Assembly (NCBI RefSeq): GCF_007992495.1
Contig: NZ_BKAJ01000119.1
Span: 1 to 44,053, forward strand
Length of the DNA stretch: 44,053 nt
Origin: Reyranella soli
GTDB lineage: Bacteria; Pseudomonadota; Alphaproteobacteria; Reyranellales; Reyranellaceae
Reading direction: 5' to 3'
The position numbers and the translations under genes were made by a program. Numbering within the stretch: the first letter of the stretch is position 1; every line of letters begins with the position of its first letter. Shown here one piece after another: positions 1 through 8,466 of the stretch. The notes beneath the pieces were generated by a model. The model saw only the letters and a list, made by a program, of their open reading frames with translations. It did not search any database and was not told the origin of the DNA.

Positions 1-44
1 GGGTACCGTGCCAGCAGTGCAGGCAACCGCAAGCTGTCACCCCG

Positions 45-1040
45 TCAGCGCTCGGCGTCCACAGCGCGCCATTCCGCCGTGATCTCATCGAGCTTGGTCT
101 TCAGATCCTTCGGCAATGCCCCCTGCTCGGCCGCCGCCAGGCTGTCGGCCAGCTGCTCGGGCCGGCTGGCGCCGATGATGGGCGCGGTGATGGCCGGGTT
201 CGACAGGACCCAGCGCATGGCGAGCGTCGCCATGTTCATCCCGGCCTCGGCCGCGACCTTGCGCAGCGCTTCGATGGTCGAGAATTCCTGCTCGTGCCAG
301 TAGCGCTCGCGATAGCGCGGTCCGGCGGTGCCGAGCTGGAAGCGCGAGCCCTCGGGTGCCGCGGCCTTGGGATCGTGCTTGCCGGTCAGCAGGCCGCCGG
401 CCAGCGGATTGTAGGGGATCACTGCGATCGTCTCCTCGCTGCAGAGCGGCAGCAGGTCGCGCTCGAAGCTGCGGAAGAGGAGGTTGTAGCGCGGCTGCAC
501 CGAATCGATGCGCACGAGATTTTTCAGCTCGCTGCGGCCCAGCGCCCGCGCCACCTTGTAGGCCGGCCAGTTGGAGACGCCGACATAGCGCGCCTTGCCC
601 GAGCGCACGACCGTGTCGAGCGCCTCCAGCGCCTCGTCGATCGGCGTGTGCGCGTCGTAGCCGTGCAGCTGGTAGAGATCGATGTAGTCGGTGCCGAGCC
701 GCTTCAGCGAGGTCTCGATGGCGTCGAGGATGTGCTTGCGCGACATGCCGAGGTCCCACGGCTTGGGTCCCATCTGGCCGACGCATTTGGTGGCAAGGAT
801 GAAGTCGTGGCGCTTGCCCCTGAGCCAGTCGCCGACGATCTGCTCGGTGCGGCCCTTGGTGTTGTGGCCGCCGCCCAACGGGTAGACGTCGGCGGTATCG
901 AGGAAGTCGACGCCGCCTGCTGCCGCGGCGTCGAGGATGGCGTTGCTCTGCGCTGCGTCGCATTGCAGGCCGAAGGTCATCGTCCCGAGGCAGAGCCTCG
1001 ACACCCGCAGGCCGGTCCGGCCGAGCTTTACGTGTTGCAT
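45..1040 (-). CDS. Aldo/keto reductase
   Basis: A 331-residue cytosolic NADPH-dependent oxidoreductase of the aldo/keto reductase superfamily (TIM barrel), acting on an unknown carbonyl substrate. The N-terminus (LGRTGLRVSRLCLGTMTFG) is the family's usual opening. The catalytic tetrad can be followed: Asp and Tyr in FLDTADVYPLGGG, Lys in LATKCVG and His in YQLHGYD. The C-terminal part has the cofactor-loop pattern PIIGASRPEQLADSLAA. The length is normal. The ATG at 1040 has a GGAG about 12 nt upstream. The gene stands alone and is divergent from the DUF2478 gene, so its promoter shares 1041-1240 with a putative ModE box; the box lies nearer the other gene. The family is certain, the substrate is not. 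Confidence 0.93.
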   Translation of the reverse strand: MQHVKLGRTGLRVSRLCLGTMTFGLQCDAAQSNAILDAAAAGGVDFLDTADVYPLGGGHNTKGRTEQIVGDWLRGKRHDFILATKCVGQMGPKPWDLGMSRKHILDAIETSLKRLGTDYIDLYQLHGYDAHTPIDEALEALDTVVRSGKARYVGVSNWPAYKVARALGRSELKNLVRIDSVQPRYNLLFRSFERDLLPLCSEETIAVIPYNPLAGGLLTGKHDPKAAAPEGSRFQLGTAGPRYRERYWHEQEFSTIEALRKVAAEAGMNMATLAMRWVLSNPAITAPIIGASRPEQLADSLAAAEQGALPKDLKTKLDEITAEWRAVDAER

Positions 1041-1157
1041 GACGATTCGTGCTCCTTTCCCGCATCCTAGCGGGCATCGGGTGCGGTAGGCGACAGGGTC
1101 GACAGGCGAGCAGGAAAGCCTCGCGCAGAAATTGGAACGGCATCTTGGGGCCGCCAG

Positions 1158-1185
1158 ACCGTGATAGCGAAGCGAATATAGCGTT
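1158..1185. promoter_or_regulatory. Putative ModE box upstream of DUF2478 gene
   Basis: A 28-bp imperfect dyad with left end ACCGTGATA and right end TATAGCGTT, separated by 10 bp. It is the weakest of four sites in this window with the same 28-bp span and a (N)CG..TA / TATAGCG.. pattern. That span equals the known E. coli ModE box (11-6-11). It ends 55 bp before the ATG at 1241. A second imperfect inverted repeat (1151-1162 with 1187-1197) surrounds it. Binding by the ModE-like protein encoded at 3229 is inferred. Confidence 0.5.
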
Positions 1186-1240
1186 GACGGTCGGCGGGCC
1201 AGCGATCACCCTTCGCGAAGCAGACCAGCCGGAGGGTGAG

Positions 1241-1783
1241 ATGGCCGAGCCCGCCAAGAAGATTGCCGTCGTGCAAGGCGCGCCGAGCGCCGAAGTGCAG
1301 GCCCTATTCCGCTCGCTGGCCGAGCGCTGGCGGTCGTCATCGCGCCTCGCGGGCGTGATCGCCGAGGATCACGGCCTGCCCGATCGCGCCTGTACCGCGG
1401 GCTATCTGGTCAGCTTGGCCAGCGGCGAGCGCTTCCAGATCTTCCAGGATCTCGGCCCAGCCGCGAAGGGCTGCCACCTTGCCGGCGCCGGCGCGCTGGC
1501 GGCGGCCGGGACCGTTCAACGCGACGTGGCAGCGGGCTGCGACCTCGTGGTGTTGAGCAAGTTCGGCAATCTCGAGAAGAACGGCGGCGGGCTGCGCGAT
1601 GCCTTCACTGCCGCCATCGAAGCCGGCATTCCCGTCCTGACGTCCGTTTCGCCAGCCTATATGGCCGCGTGGCAGGACTATGCCGCACCGCTCTCAGTGA
1701 CCATGCCGGCGGACGCCGATCAGATCGACGCTTGGTGGCGATCCGTGCGCTCGCCCGCCGACCGGGCAAGCGCCGCGACGTAG
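1241..1783 (+). CDS. DUF2478 family protein, THEP1-like P-loop fold
   Basis: A 180-residue cytosolic protein with the look of the DUF2478 family, which resembles small THEP1-type nucleotide-binding proteins and recurs beside molybdenum genes. Visible features are an N-terminal strand and loop, KIAVVQGAPSAEVQ, where the Walker A lysine is absent, and the motif VVLSKFGNLEKNGGGLRDAF, where THEP1-like proteins carry an NKFG signature. The ATG at 1241 is chosen because GGAGG lies at 1231-1235; the open frame extends to 1049 but has no signal there. The gene is convergent with the DUF2325 gene, whose 3' end it overlaps by 64 bp. A putative ModE box upstream and the local context suggest a molybdenum-related role. 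Nucleotide binding is doubtful because the P-loop is degenerate. Confidence 0.8.
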   Translation: MAEPAKKIAVVQGAPSAEVQALFRSLAERWRSSSRLAGVIAEDHGLPDRACTAGYLVSLASGERFQIFQDLGPAAKGCHLAGAGALAAAGTVQRDVAAGCDLVVLSKFGNLEKNGGGLRDAFTAAIEAGIPVLTSVSPAYMAAWQDYAAPLSVTMPADADQIDAWWRSVRSPADRASAAT

Positions 1784-3024
1784 GAACTCGTGCCACTGCT
1801 CCGCAACGGCACATAGCGCTTGGCGGTCTGGCGGCACAGACGCTTGACGATCGTCACCGCCTCGTGGCTGACGCAGTCGACCGGGAACATGACGACGTCA
1901 GCGCGGCTCACAAGGCCAGCCAGAAGGCCGCTACGGTCATCGACGCCGCCATCGTGATGCAGGAACGTCACGCCACGTTGCTCGCTCAGCGTCCGCAGAT
2001 GGCCAAGCCGGTCGGTGCGGCCGCCGACATACAGCAGCGACAGGCCGGCCAGCGAGGCCGGTGACGCCTCGCCTTCGGCGGCCTGCGAAGCAATGTCCGG
2101 CTCGATGGCCTCCAACTCCTCACGCAGGACTGCCTCCTGGTGACGCGATGCGGCATGCTGCTCGCGCTCGCGGGCCAGCTCTTCGGTACGGCGCGCCAGC
2201 CGTTCTTCGACAGCGATACGACGGTTGCCTTCAGATCGCAGGCGCTGCTCCAGGCTCGCGACCAGACCTTCAAGGGCGGCGCGCTCCGAGGCATCGTCAG
2301 GTTGCCCGGCAGCAGCTTCCTCGCCGATGCGACGGGCCAGCAGGTCGTTCAGCTCCTGGATCCTGGCATCGCGCCGCGTGAGGCCGTCACGCAACTGGTC
2401 CTGCTGGCGGGCAAGCTTGGCGCGCAGGCGGTCATTCTCGGCCTCGAGCTCGGCAAGCTTGCGGATGTCGGCGCGATTGGCCGCTCCCACCAGATGGGAG
2501 AGCATGTGGACCTCGCCGAAGACCTCGCGCACCAGCGCGTCGCTGGCTGCCGGATGCGTCATCGCGGCCCAATAGCCGCCAGGGATATCGCCACGCTTGA
2601 CGGCCTCGCGCCACTCGGTGCGCACCTCGTCGACCGTGCCCGCCTTGTCGAAGCGCGCGATTGCGGCGCGATGCTTGCGGTCGAGCGCCTTGTGCAGAAG
2701 CTTGGCCGCGCCGTCGCGCTGGCCGGCGAGCGTCACGCCGCGATGGTGAAGGTCGTGCTCCGAGGAGCCGTCAGCCGCCGGGCCCGTCTTCGCCACGACC
2801 TGGCGCAGCTCGGCCGTTGACAGGCAGGTACCGACGATCGAGCAGTGAAGGTGATTGGACAGTTCCCAGATCCTGGTGCGGCGCGCCCGGCCTTGGCTCG
2901 CCAGGTCCAGTTGCGGCTCGATCATGCGCAGGGGCAGCGGCGACAGGCGCGTGCCGTGCAAGCCGGCGCCGGTCTGGATGCGCACGGCCAATGGATCGAG
3001 GCGAGGGATGGCTGTCACGGGCAA
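1720..3024 (-). CDS. DUF2325 domain protein with central coiled coil
   Basis: A 434-residue cytosolic protein of unknown function. The N-terminal part has RIWELSNHLHCSIVGTCLS, with a conserved His-x-Cys and second Cys typical of long DUF2325 proteins and possibly metal-binding. The middle (about residues 165-310) is charged and heptad-like, so a coiled coil. The C-terminal 100 residues (LLYVGGRTDRLGHL, then HHDGGVDDR, then VMFPVDCVSHEA) are the DUF2325 domain. The start is uncertain: TTG at 3024 gives the longest frame, GTG 3018 and ATG 2925 are alternatives, and none has a good ribosome-binding site. A strong ModE-box-like dyad ends 5 bp upstream of the TTG, so repression by ModE is likely. 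It is divergent from the modE-like gene. Confidence 0.82.
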   Translation of the reverse strand: MPVTAIPRLDPLAVRIQTGAGLHGTRLSPLPLRMIEPQLDLASQGRARRTRIWELSNHLHCSIVGTCLSTAELRQVVAKTGPAADGSSEHDLHHRGVTLAGQRDGAAKLLHKALDRKHRAAIARFDKAGTVDEVRTEWREAVKRGDIPGGYWAAMTHPAASDALVREVFGEVHMLSHLVGAANRADIRKLAELEAENDRLRAKLARQQDQLRDGLTRRDARIQELNDLLARRIGEEAAAGQPDDASERAALEGLVASLEQRLRSEGNRRIAVEERLARRTEELAREREQHAASRHQEAVLREELEAIEPDIASQAAEGEASPASLAGLSLLYVGGRTDRLGHLRTLSEQRGVTFLHHDGGVDDRSGLLAGLVSRADVVMFPVDCVSHEAVTIVKRLCRQTAKRYVPLRSSGTSSYVAALARSAGERTDRHQASI

Positions 3025-3029
3025 ACCAT

Positions 3030-3057
3030 ATCGATATAGTCAAACGGATATAGCGAT
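3030..3057. promoter_or_regulatory. Putative ModE box between DUF2325 and modE-like genes
   Basis: The best of four 28-bp dyads: left half ATCGATATA (3030-3038), right half TATAGCGAT (3049-3057), 10-bp spacer. Eight of nine half-site positions are complementary, and the ATCG.TATA/TATA.CGAT pattern matches the E. coli ModE operator. It covers the promoter-proximal side of the DUF2325 gene and lies about 170 bp upstream of the modE-like gene, so it could serve both. Confidence 0.7.
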
Positions 3058-3228
3058 AGTGTCAAGACGCGACGCCGGCGGCAAGCCTGTCCGCCAGGAG
3101 GGCGGCGTTGCTCCCTGCCCCTGCAGCTCGACAATGGCCGTGATCGGCTATCCGGCAGCCTGACGGCATCTGGCTTCCCGCCGCCCGCCAACGCATAATC
3201 CCGGCAAGACAATTGCTGGGATGGGCTG

Positions 3229-3630
3229 ATGGGAAAAGTCACCGTCAGGAAGACACCGAAGGCTGCCGAAAAGACGTCGCTGCATCTGCGCATCGACTTC
3301 GGCGGCGAACGCTCGATCGGGCCGGGCAAGGTCCGCCTGCTCGAGCTCATCAACGAAACCGGATCGATCTCGGCGGCCGGCCGGGCGCTCGCCATGTCCT
3401 ACCGGCAGGCCTGGCTGCTGATCGACGAGCTGAACCACATGTTCCGCGAGCCGGTGGTCACCGCCCAGACCGGCGGCGGCGGCGGCGGCGGCGCGGTCGT
3501 CACCGAGACCGGCAACGACATCGTGCGCTTGTATCGCGAGATGGAACGCCGCGCCTACGGCGCCTCGACCCCGGAAATGCGCACCCTGTCGCGCCTCCTG
3601 TCGGCACCCGCCGGGCAGAAGCTGCATTGA
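3229..3630 (+). CDS. ModE-like winged-helix transcriptional regulator
   Basis: A 133-residue DNA-binding protein matching only the N-terminal (LysR-type winged helix-turn-helix) domain of ModE, the molybdate-responsive repressor. Diagnostic segments are GPGKVRLLELINETGSISAAGR (HTH entry), MSYRQAWLLIDELNHMF (recognition helix) and a wing with seven consecutive glycines followed by AVVTETG and a helix VRLYREMERR. The TOBE molybdate-binding half of full-length ModE is absent; a separate TOBE protein is encoded at 7398-7607. ATG 3229 follows a GGGATGGG stretch. The next ORF begins 43 bp downstream behind its own ModE-like box. It probably represses the surrounding molybdenum genes; how it senses molybdate without TOBE is open. 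Confidence 0.9.
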   Translation: MGKVTVRKTPKAAEKTSLHLRIDFGGERSIGPGKVRLLELINETGSISAAGRALAMSYRQAWLLIDELNHMFREPVVTAQTGGGGGGGAVVTETGNDIVRLYREMERRAYGASTPEMRTLSRLLSAPAGQKLH

Positions 3631-3647
3631 CTGGTGATCCGCGCGAC

Positions 3648-3675
3648 GCCGTTGTATCCTTTCGGATACAGCGAT
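3648..3675. promoter_or_regulatory. Putative ModE box at the start of the ORF at 3674
   Basis: A 28-bp dyad with left arm GCCGTTGTATCC and right arm GGATACAGCGAT around a 4-bp centre; only the outermost pairs and one inner pair fail. It overlaps the first two bases of the ATG at 3674, so a bound repressor would block initiation directly. Same span and half-site pattern as the sites at 1158, 3030 and 7630. Confidence 0.65.
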
Positions 3676-4073
3676 GGCGCCCCTGGACGAAGACCCCGAA
3701 AGCCCGATCGACCTGGCGCAGGCCAGCGAGGTCACCGGCGAATCCGACCCCGACCTGAACACGGTTTCCCGCACCGTGCAGTGTCGCGATGGCCGGCGCG
3801 CGACGCTCAGCATTCCCGGCGCCGACCTGCAGCGGCTCATACCCTCCTGCTGCTGCTCGGCCGCTCCCTGCCACGCAATCCGGCGACGGAAGACGCGCCG
3901 CTGTCGCTGGTGCCGACAGATTCCCTTCATGTCGGTCCCCTGCCCTCGGGCGAGACGCTGCTCGCGGTCGGCATCGGGCCCGCAACGGTCGGACTGTCGC
4001 TGCCGGCAAGCGCGGTCGAAAAGCTTGCCCATTTCCTGCTCGCCGCCGTGGCCAAGTCCGACCCGCGCCAGAT

Positions 4074-4080
<7 letters not shown>
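3674..4080 (+). pseudogene. Unknown small protein in ModE cluster, frameshifted
   Basis: An apparent single gene of about 135 residues read in two frames. ATG 3674 opens MAPLDEDPESPIDLAQ and runs to ADLQRLI at 3841. The downstream part continues one base earlier from 3841 (TLLLLLGRSL) to the stop at 4078-4080, ending VAKSDPRQIQ. One base appears missing between 3840 and 3841. Restoring it joins an acidic N-terminal third, a short beta-rich core (TVQCRDGRRATLSIPG) and a C-terminal half with ETLLAVGIGPATVGLSLP. I do not recognise the family. A ModE-like box covers its start, so it likely belongs to the molybdenum response. It is convergent with the ABC ATPase gene (7-bp overlap). Real lesion or sequencing error cannot be told apart here. 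Confidence 0.55.
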
Positions 4081-4840
<760 letters not shown>

Positions 4841-4850
<10 letters not shown>

Positions 4851-5890
4851 ATGCGCCGGCCGCGCGCCAGCAGCCAGACGAAGACCGGTGCGCCGAACAG
4901 CGCGGTCAGCAGGCCGAGTGGGATTTCGATGCGCGCCGCCGTACGCGCCACGGTGTCGATCAGAACCAGGAAGGCGGCCCCCATCAGCGCGGCCACCGGC
5001 AGGACGCGGTCGTAACGCGGGCCGACCAGCAGGCGGGCCATGTGCGGGATCACGAGACCGATCCAGCCGATGACGCCCGATACCGAGACGGCGGTGGCGG
5101 TGATCAGCGTGGCCGCCAGGATCACCACGCCGCGCACGAAGCGCACGTTGACGCCCAGCGCCTTGGCCTCGTCGTCGCCCAGCGACAGCACGCCGATGCG
5201 CCAGCGCAGCAGTCCGAGCGGCACCAGCCCCAGGAGCACCAGCGGCGCCACGGTCTGCATGTCGGCGACCTTGATGCCGGACAGGCTGCCCAGCAGCCAG
5301 AAGGTGATGGCGGGAAGCTGGTTGTAGGGATCGGCTAGAATCTTCACCAGTGAGATGCCGGCGCCGGCCAACGCACCGACGACGATGCCGGCCAGCACCA
5401 GCACCAAAATCTCGTTCTGGCTGCGCAGCGCACGGGCAAGTGTGTAGACGATGCCGACGGTGATCATGCCGGTGACGAAGCCCAGCCCCTGAATGGCGAA
5501 AACCGGCAACGACAGCAGGATGCCCAGCACGGCGCCAAAGCCTGCGCCGGCCGAGACGCCCAGGATGTCGGGCGAGACCAGGGGATTGCGGAACAGCGTC
5601 TGGTAGCTCGCGCCCGCCGCAGCCAACGCCGCACCGACCAGCAGGGCGGCCGCCACGCGCGGCAGGCGGATCTGGAACAGGACGGTATCGACCGGGCCTG
5701 GCTGGGCAGTGCCGATCACGCGTCGCGCGATCGCGGCGATGACCTCGCCGGGAGTCAGCGGATACGGCCCGAGCATGGCCGCCAGCAGCACGGCCAACAG
5801 CAGGATGACCAGAAGGCCGCCGATGACGACGGCGCTGCGGCGCGCGTCAGCGCGCGGCCGCACCACCGAGGAGTCGATCGAGCTGGGCAT
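4841..5890 (-). CDS. FecCD-family ABC permease (MolB-like)
   Basis: A 349-residue inner-membrane permease of the FecCD/BtuC family, expected to have about ten helices and to work as a homodimer with the ATPase at 4074-4850. The family motif is clear: GAALAAAGASYQTLFRNPL followed by SPDILGVSAGAGFGAVLG. Near the C-terminus, VIGWIGLVIPHMARLLVG is the conserved cytoplasmic coupling loop. ATG 5890 (MPSSIDSSVV) is chosen because the frame upstream of it is a shadow of the binding-protein gene, which it overlaps by 44 bp. In this context it most likely carries molybdate or tungstate, although sequence alone cannot exclude an iron or corrinoid substrate. Confidence 0.92.
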
Positions 5891-6890
5891 CGTCGAGCTT
5901 AACGCCGTAGAACAAGGCGTAGAAGGCGCGCGTGTCGGCGTTGAGGTCGATGCCCGATTCTGTCGGATAGAAGGTGGCGAGCAGCCAGCGCAGGCCAATC
6001 AGACGATTGAGCGACGGCGGCGCGTCGATCCAGCCCCACGGCAGGCTGGGGGCGAGGAAGACCTTGTTCTCGGCGACGGCGCGCACCTGGTCCCAACCGG
6101 GCTTGCTCTTCACGGCCTGATGGAAAGCCCCATCGAGCGTGACGATGACATCGGGCTGCCAGGCGATGATCTGTTCGAGCGAGGCGTTGGCGGTGTTGCC
6201 GCGTCCGCCCAGGCCCTCGGCAACGTTGACGCCGGCCGCGCGCTCGATGATCTCGGTGTTGATGGAGCCGCGCCCACCCGTCTCCAGGCCTTCGGGGCCA
6301 CGCGCCAGATAGACGCGTGGCCGCTTGCCCGCCGGCACGCGCGCCAGCACGGCATCGACGTTGGCGAAGGACTTGTCGGCATAATCAGCGAGTTCGGCGG
6401 CGCGCGCCGACCGGCCCAGGATGTCGCCGGCGAGGCGCAGCGATGCCGGCGTGGCGGCAAACGTACCGTCGATCAGCACATAAGGAATGCCCGTCTGCTC
6501 CTGCACGCGATTGGCAAGCGACATGTAGGTGTCCGTCACCGAACCGAAGTCGACCACGAGATCGGGCTTGGCCGCGACCAGGCGCTCCAGGCTCATTGTG
6601 TCGCCGCGGCCGGTAAGCCGGCCGGTCTCGGGCAGGTCGCGCGCCGGCGCTGTCAGGAATTCCTTCTCCGCCGCCGTCGGCAGGCGGATCCAGCCCACCA
6701 TCGCATCGGGCGCGAGCGTATAGACCAGCACCGATGCCGGCGGCCCGGCAACGAACACGCGATTGATGCGATCGGGCAGGACGACCTTGCGTCCGGCTGA
6801 ATCGGTGATGGTACGGGCTTGCGCCCACGAGGGCCGTGCCAGCAGGCCGGCGCCAAGCAGTGCAAGAGCCGCACGCCGGCTGGTCTTCAC
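5847..6890 (-). CDS. Periplasmic substrate-binding protein, MolA-like
   Basis: A 347-residue class III (helical-backbone) binding protein. The signal peptide is residues 1-24 (MKTSRRAALALLGAGLLARP, cut after SWAQA). The mature part begins RTITDSAGRKVVLPDRINRV, the usual start of this family. It continues with the two lobes (PDLVVDFGSVTD and QPDVIVTLDG) and the segment PSLPWGWIDAPPSLNRLIGL (281-300), which I associate with the MolA-like branch rather than siderophore receptors. ATG 6890 overlaps the TrmO stop by 4 bp (ATGA). It would deliver the oxyanion to the MolB-like permease. The ligand is inferred from operon neighbours (molbindin, ModE box), not from identified binding residues. Confidence 0.88.
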   Translation of the reverse strand: MKTSRRAALALLGAGLLARPSWAQARTITDSAGRKVVLPDRINRVFVAGPPASVLVYTLAPDAMVGWIRLPTAAEKEFLTAPARDLPETGRLTGRGDTMSLERLVAAKPDLVVDFGSVTDTYMSLANRVQEQTGIPYVLIDGTFAATPASLRLAGDILGRSARAAELADYADKSFANVDAVLARVPAGKRPRVYLARGPEGLETGGRGSINTEIIERAAGVNVAEGLGGRGNTANASLEQIIAWQPDVIVTLDGAFHQAVKSKPGWDQVRAVAENKVFLAPSLPWGWIDAPPSLNRLIGLRWLLATFYPTESGIDLNADTRAFYALFYGVKLDDAQLDRLLGGAAAR

Positions 6891-7384
6891 GGGTCGCCGA
6901 CCTGGAAATCGCCAGCCTGCGCCGGCGCCAATGGCGCGAACCGGCTGCGGTCAGGTTTGAGGTCGATCAGCGGCGTGCCGTCCAGGCAATCGAGGCCGCG
7001 GACGAACAGCATCGGGCCCTCGACCTTGAGGAGCTGCACGATCGACGTGCCGATGGGATTGGGCCTGACCGGCGTGCGCAGTGAGAACACGCCGCGCGCC
7101 TGGCCGTCGCTGCGCGGGCTTTGCAGGGCAAGGTCGCGCCGTGATTCATGCAGCCAGTAGAGCACTTCCAGCCGCTCGAACTCGGTGATGCTGTCGAGGC
7201 CCTTGTCCCAGGGGGCGAACATTTCGATGCGGCAGGTCGGGCCATCGGCGCGGCCCTGGCGCGGGCAGGTCAGCCGATCGGTCCACGGCGTGTGGATGCG
7301 GCCGATGAAATAGAGCTCGGCGTCGGTGCGCTCAGGCAGGTCGATCGCGACCTCGCCAGAACGGACCTCGTTCAGCCGGACCAT
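6887..7384 (-). CDS. TrmO/TsaA-like tRNA m6t6A37 methyltransferase family protein
   Basis: A 165-residue protein of the TsaA/TrmO (VirR) family, whose E. coli member methylates t6A37 in tRNA-Thr using S-adenosylmethionine in the cytosol. The key signature SLRTPVRPNPIGTS is intact, as are an N-terminal IGRIHTPW and a middle block FERLEVLYWLHESRRDL. ATG 7384 follows the molbindin stop by 13 bp and the 3' end overlaps the binding-protein gene by 4 bp, so it is firmly inside the molybdate-type operon. Such placement is odd for a tRNA enzyme. A metal- or oxyanion-linked role, or simple hitch-hiking, are both possible. The family call is secure and the biochemical role here is not. Confidence 0.87.
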   Translation of the reverse strand: MVRLNEVRSGEVAIDLPERTDAELYFIGRIHTPWTDRLTCPRQGRADGPTCRIEMFAPWDKGLDSITEFERLEVLYWLHESRRDLALQSPRSDGQARGVFSLRTPVRPNPIGTSIVQLLKVEGPMLFVRGLDCLDGTPLIDLKPDRSRFAPLAPAQAGDFQVGDP

Positions 7385-7397
7385 CAGCCCCGGACCA

Positions 7398-7607
7398 TCA
7401 GCCGTCGAGGCCGACCATGACGTCCGAGGCCTTGATGATGGCGTAGGCGTCCTGGCCGACCTTCAGACCGAGTTCGTCGACTGCCTCGTTGGTGATCGAG
7501 GCCGTGACCGTGGTGCCGTTCACATCGAGCCGCACATGCGCGGTGGTGGCGCCCTTCTTGACCTCGATGACGCGGCCTTTCAGGCGGTTCCTGGCGCTGA
7601 TCTTCAC
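7398..7607 (-). CDS. mop: Molbindin (TOBE-domain molybdate-binding protein)
   Basis: A 69-residue single TOBE domain, the size of clostridial and Sporomusa Mop proteins, which assemble into hexamers and bind molybdate or tungstate in the cytosol. The sequence MKISARNRLKGRVIEVKKG, then TTAHVRLDVNG, then ASITNEAVDELGLKVG and AYAIIKASDVMVG is a near-textbook molbindin. ATG 7607 has GAGGAGAC close upstream. It is the first gene of the operon and a ModE-type dyad lies 23-50 bp before it. Because the local ModE protein lacks its own TOBE half, this protein may be the cellular molybdate reporter or store. High confidence. Confidence 0.95.
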   Translation of the reverse strand: MKISARNRLKGRVIEVKKGATTAHVRLDVNGTTVTASITNEAVDELGLKVGQDAYAIIKASDVMVGLDG

Positions 7608-7629
7608 GAGGGTCTCCTCTGGCGATACA

Positions 7630-7657
7630 GGCGTTGTATTCAGTTGCCTATATCGCC
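7630..7657. promoter_or_regulatory. Putative ModE box of the mop-trmO-molABC operon
   Basis: A 28-bp dyad: left end GGCGTTGTA, right end TATATCGCC, 10-bp spacer, with outer GGCG/CGCC fully complementary. It lies 23 bp upstream of the molbindin ATG. Its span and core agree with the other three sites in the window and with the E. coli ModE operator layout. Confidence 0.6.
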
Positions 7658-7683
7658 CCGAAGACCCGAAGGCAAATCACGGC

Positions 7684-8262
7684 CTAGATTTCATTGTCAT
7701 TCCACAATCGCATCGGCGTCCGTCCCTGCGCGATCTCCTGCTGATCGGAGAGGGCCGCCATATAGAGGTCCCAGTTGAGCACGCGACCTGGGCAGCTCGA
7801 GTGCGTCGTGCCGGGATCGACTTCCGAGTGACCGGATATGTGATAGCGGTCCGCGGCAAAGCCGAGCATCCTGCACAGCCACAGAACCAGCTCCGCCGAC
7901 TTCATATACTGCGCAGCGGTCAGCTTCGTGTCCTTGCTGCTGCCGCCTCCGCGCGTGTTGTGCTCGATGCCGACCGTCCAGTCGTTTGCGGTCCCCGCGT
8001 GATAGGCGACGTCCTTGTGGCGCACGCACTGCACGACGGTGCCGTCCCGCCCGACGATGTAGTGGGCGGCCTGCTGCATCCATTTCCCGCCCTGGAGGTA
8101 CTTCGGGCCGCCGAATGCGTTGTGGGCCGTGATCTCGGCCTTGTCCGTTCCGCCTTCGGTGATGTGAAGGACGATCTCGTCGATGGTACGGGAGTCTCTG
8201 CGGGCGTAGCGGTCGGTATGCGCGGGGATCCAGATCGCCCCGGGAAAACCGTCGGTGCTCAT
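7684..8262 (-). CDS. N-acetylmuramoyl-L-alanine amidase (amidase_2/PGRP fold)
   Basis: A 192-residue zinc amidase that would cut the bond between muramic acid and L-alanine in peptidoglycan. Zinc-site elements are His in IVLHITEGG, His in VGIEHNTRGG and the C-terminal GHSEVDPGTTHSSCPG segment, where the third ligand (Cys in SSCPG, as in T7 lysozyme) sits. A WMQQAAHYIVGRDGTVVQCV strand pair is also typical. No signal peptide is visible, so it may leave the cell by lysis, act as a phage-type endolysin, or be exported unconventionally. It lies near L,D-transpeptidase and peptidoglycan-binding genes. The stop is 77 bp from the molbindin start, but the operon is separate. Confidence 0.9.
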   Translation of the reverse strand: MSTDGFPGAIWIPAHTDRYARRDSRTIDEIVLHITEGGTDKAEITAHNAFGGPKYLQGGKWMQQAAHYIVGRDGTVVQCVRHKDVAYHAGTANDWTVGIEHNTRGGGSSKDTKLTAAQYMKSAELVLWLCRMLGFAADRYHISGHSEVDPGTTHSSCPGRVLNWDLYMAALSDQQEIAQGRTPMRLWNDNEI

Positions 8263-8466
8263 GGCTCGACCTCATCGGTTGCGAGAGAAGTGCCCCAAGC
8301 CATTTGGCAGCGCTGGCGCTACCATGACTGTGGCGTTTCCCACGCAGAGACGAGACCACTGCAGGCGCACGCTCGCGCCCGAAGCCGGACCCTGTGCAGA
8401 CCAGCACAGGGCGGCTTTAGCTTACGCAGCTCTCGAGGATTGGATCCCTGAGTCTTTTACTGCAGG

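Noticed and set aside
85..1257. Long minus-strand open frame overlapping the aldo/keto reductase
   Set aside because: Arg/Ala-rich out-of-frame reading of the reductase gene; no domain and no ribosome site.
3475..3495. Run of GGC triplets in the modE-like gene as a possible unstable repeat
   Set aside because: A glycine-rich wing is a conserved feature of ModE proteins at this place.
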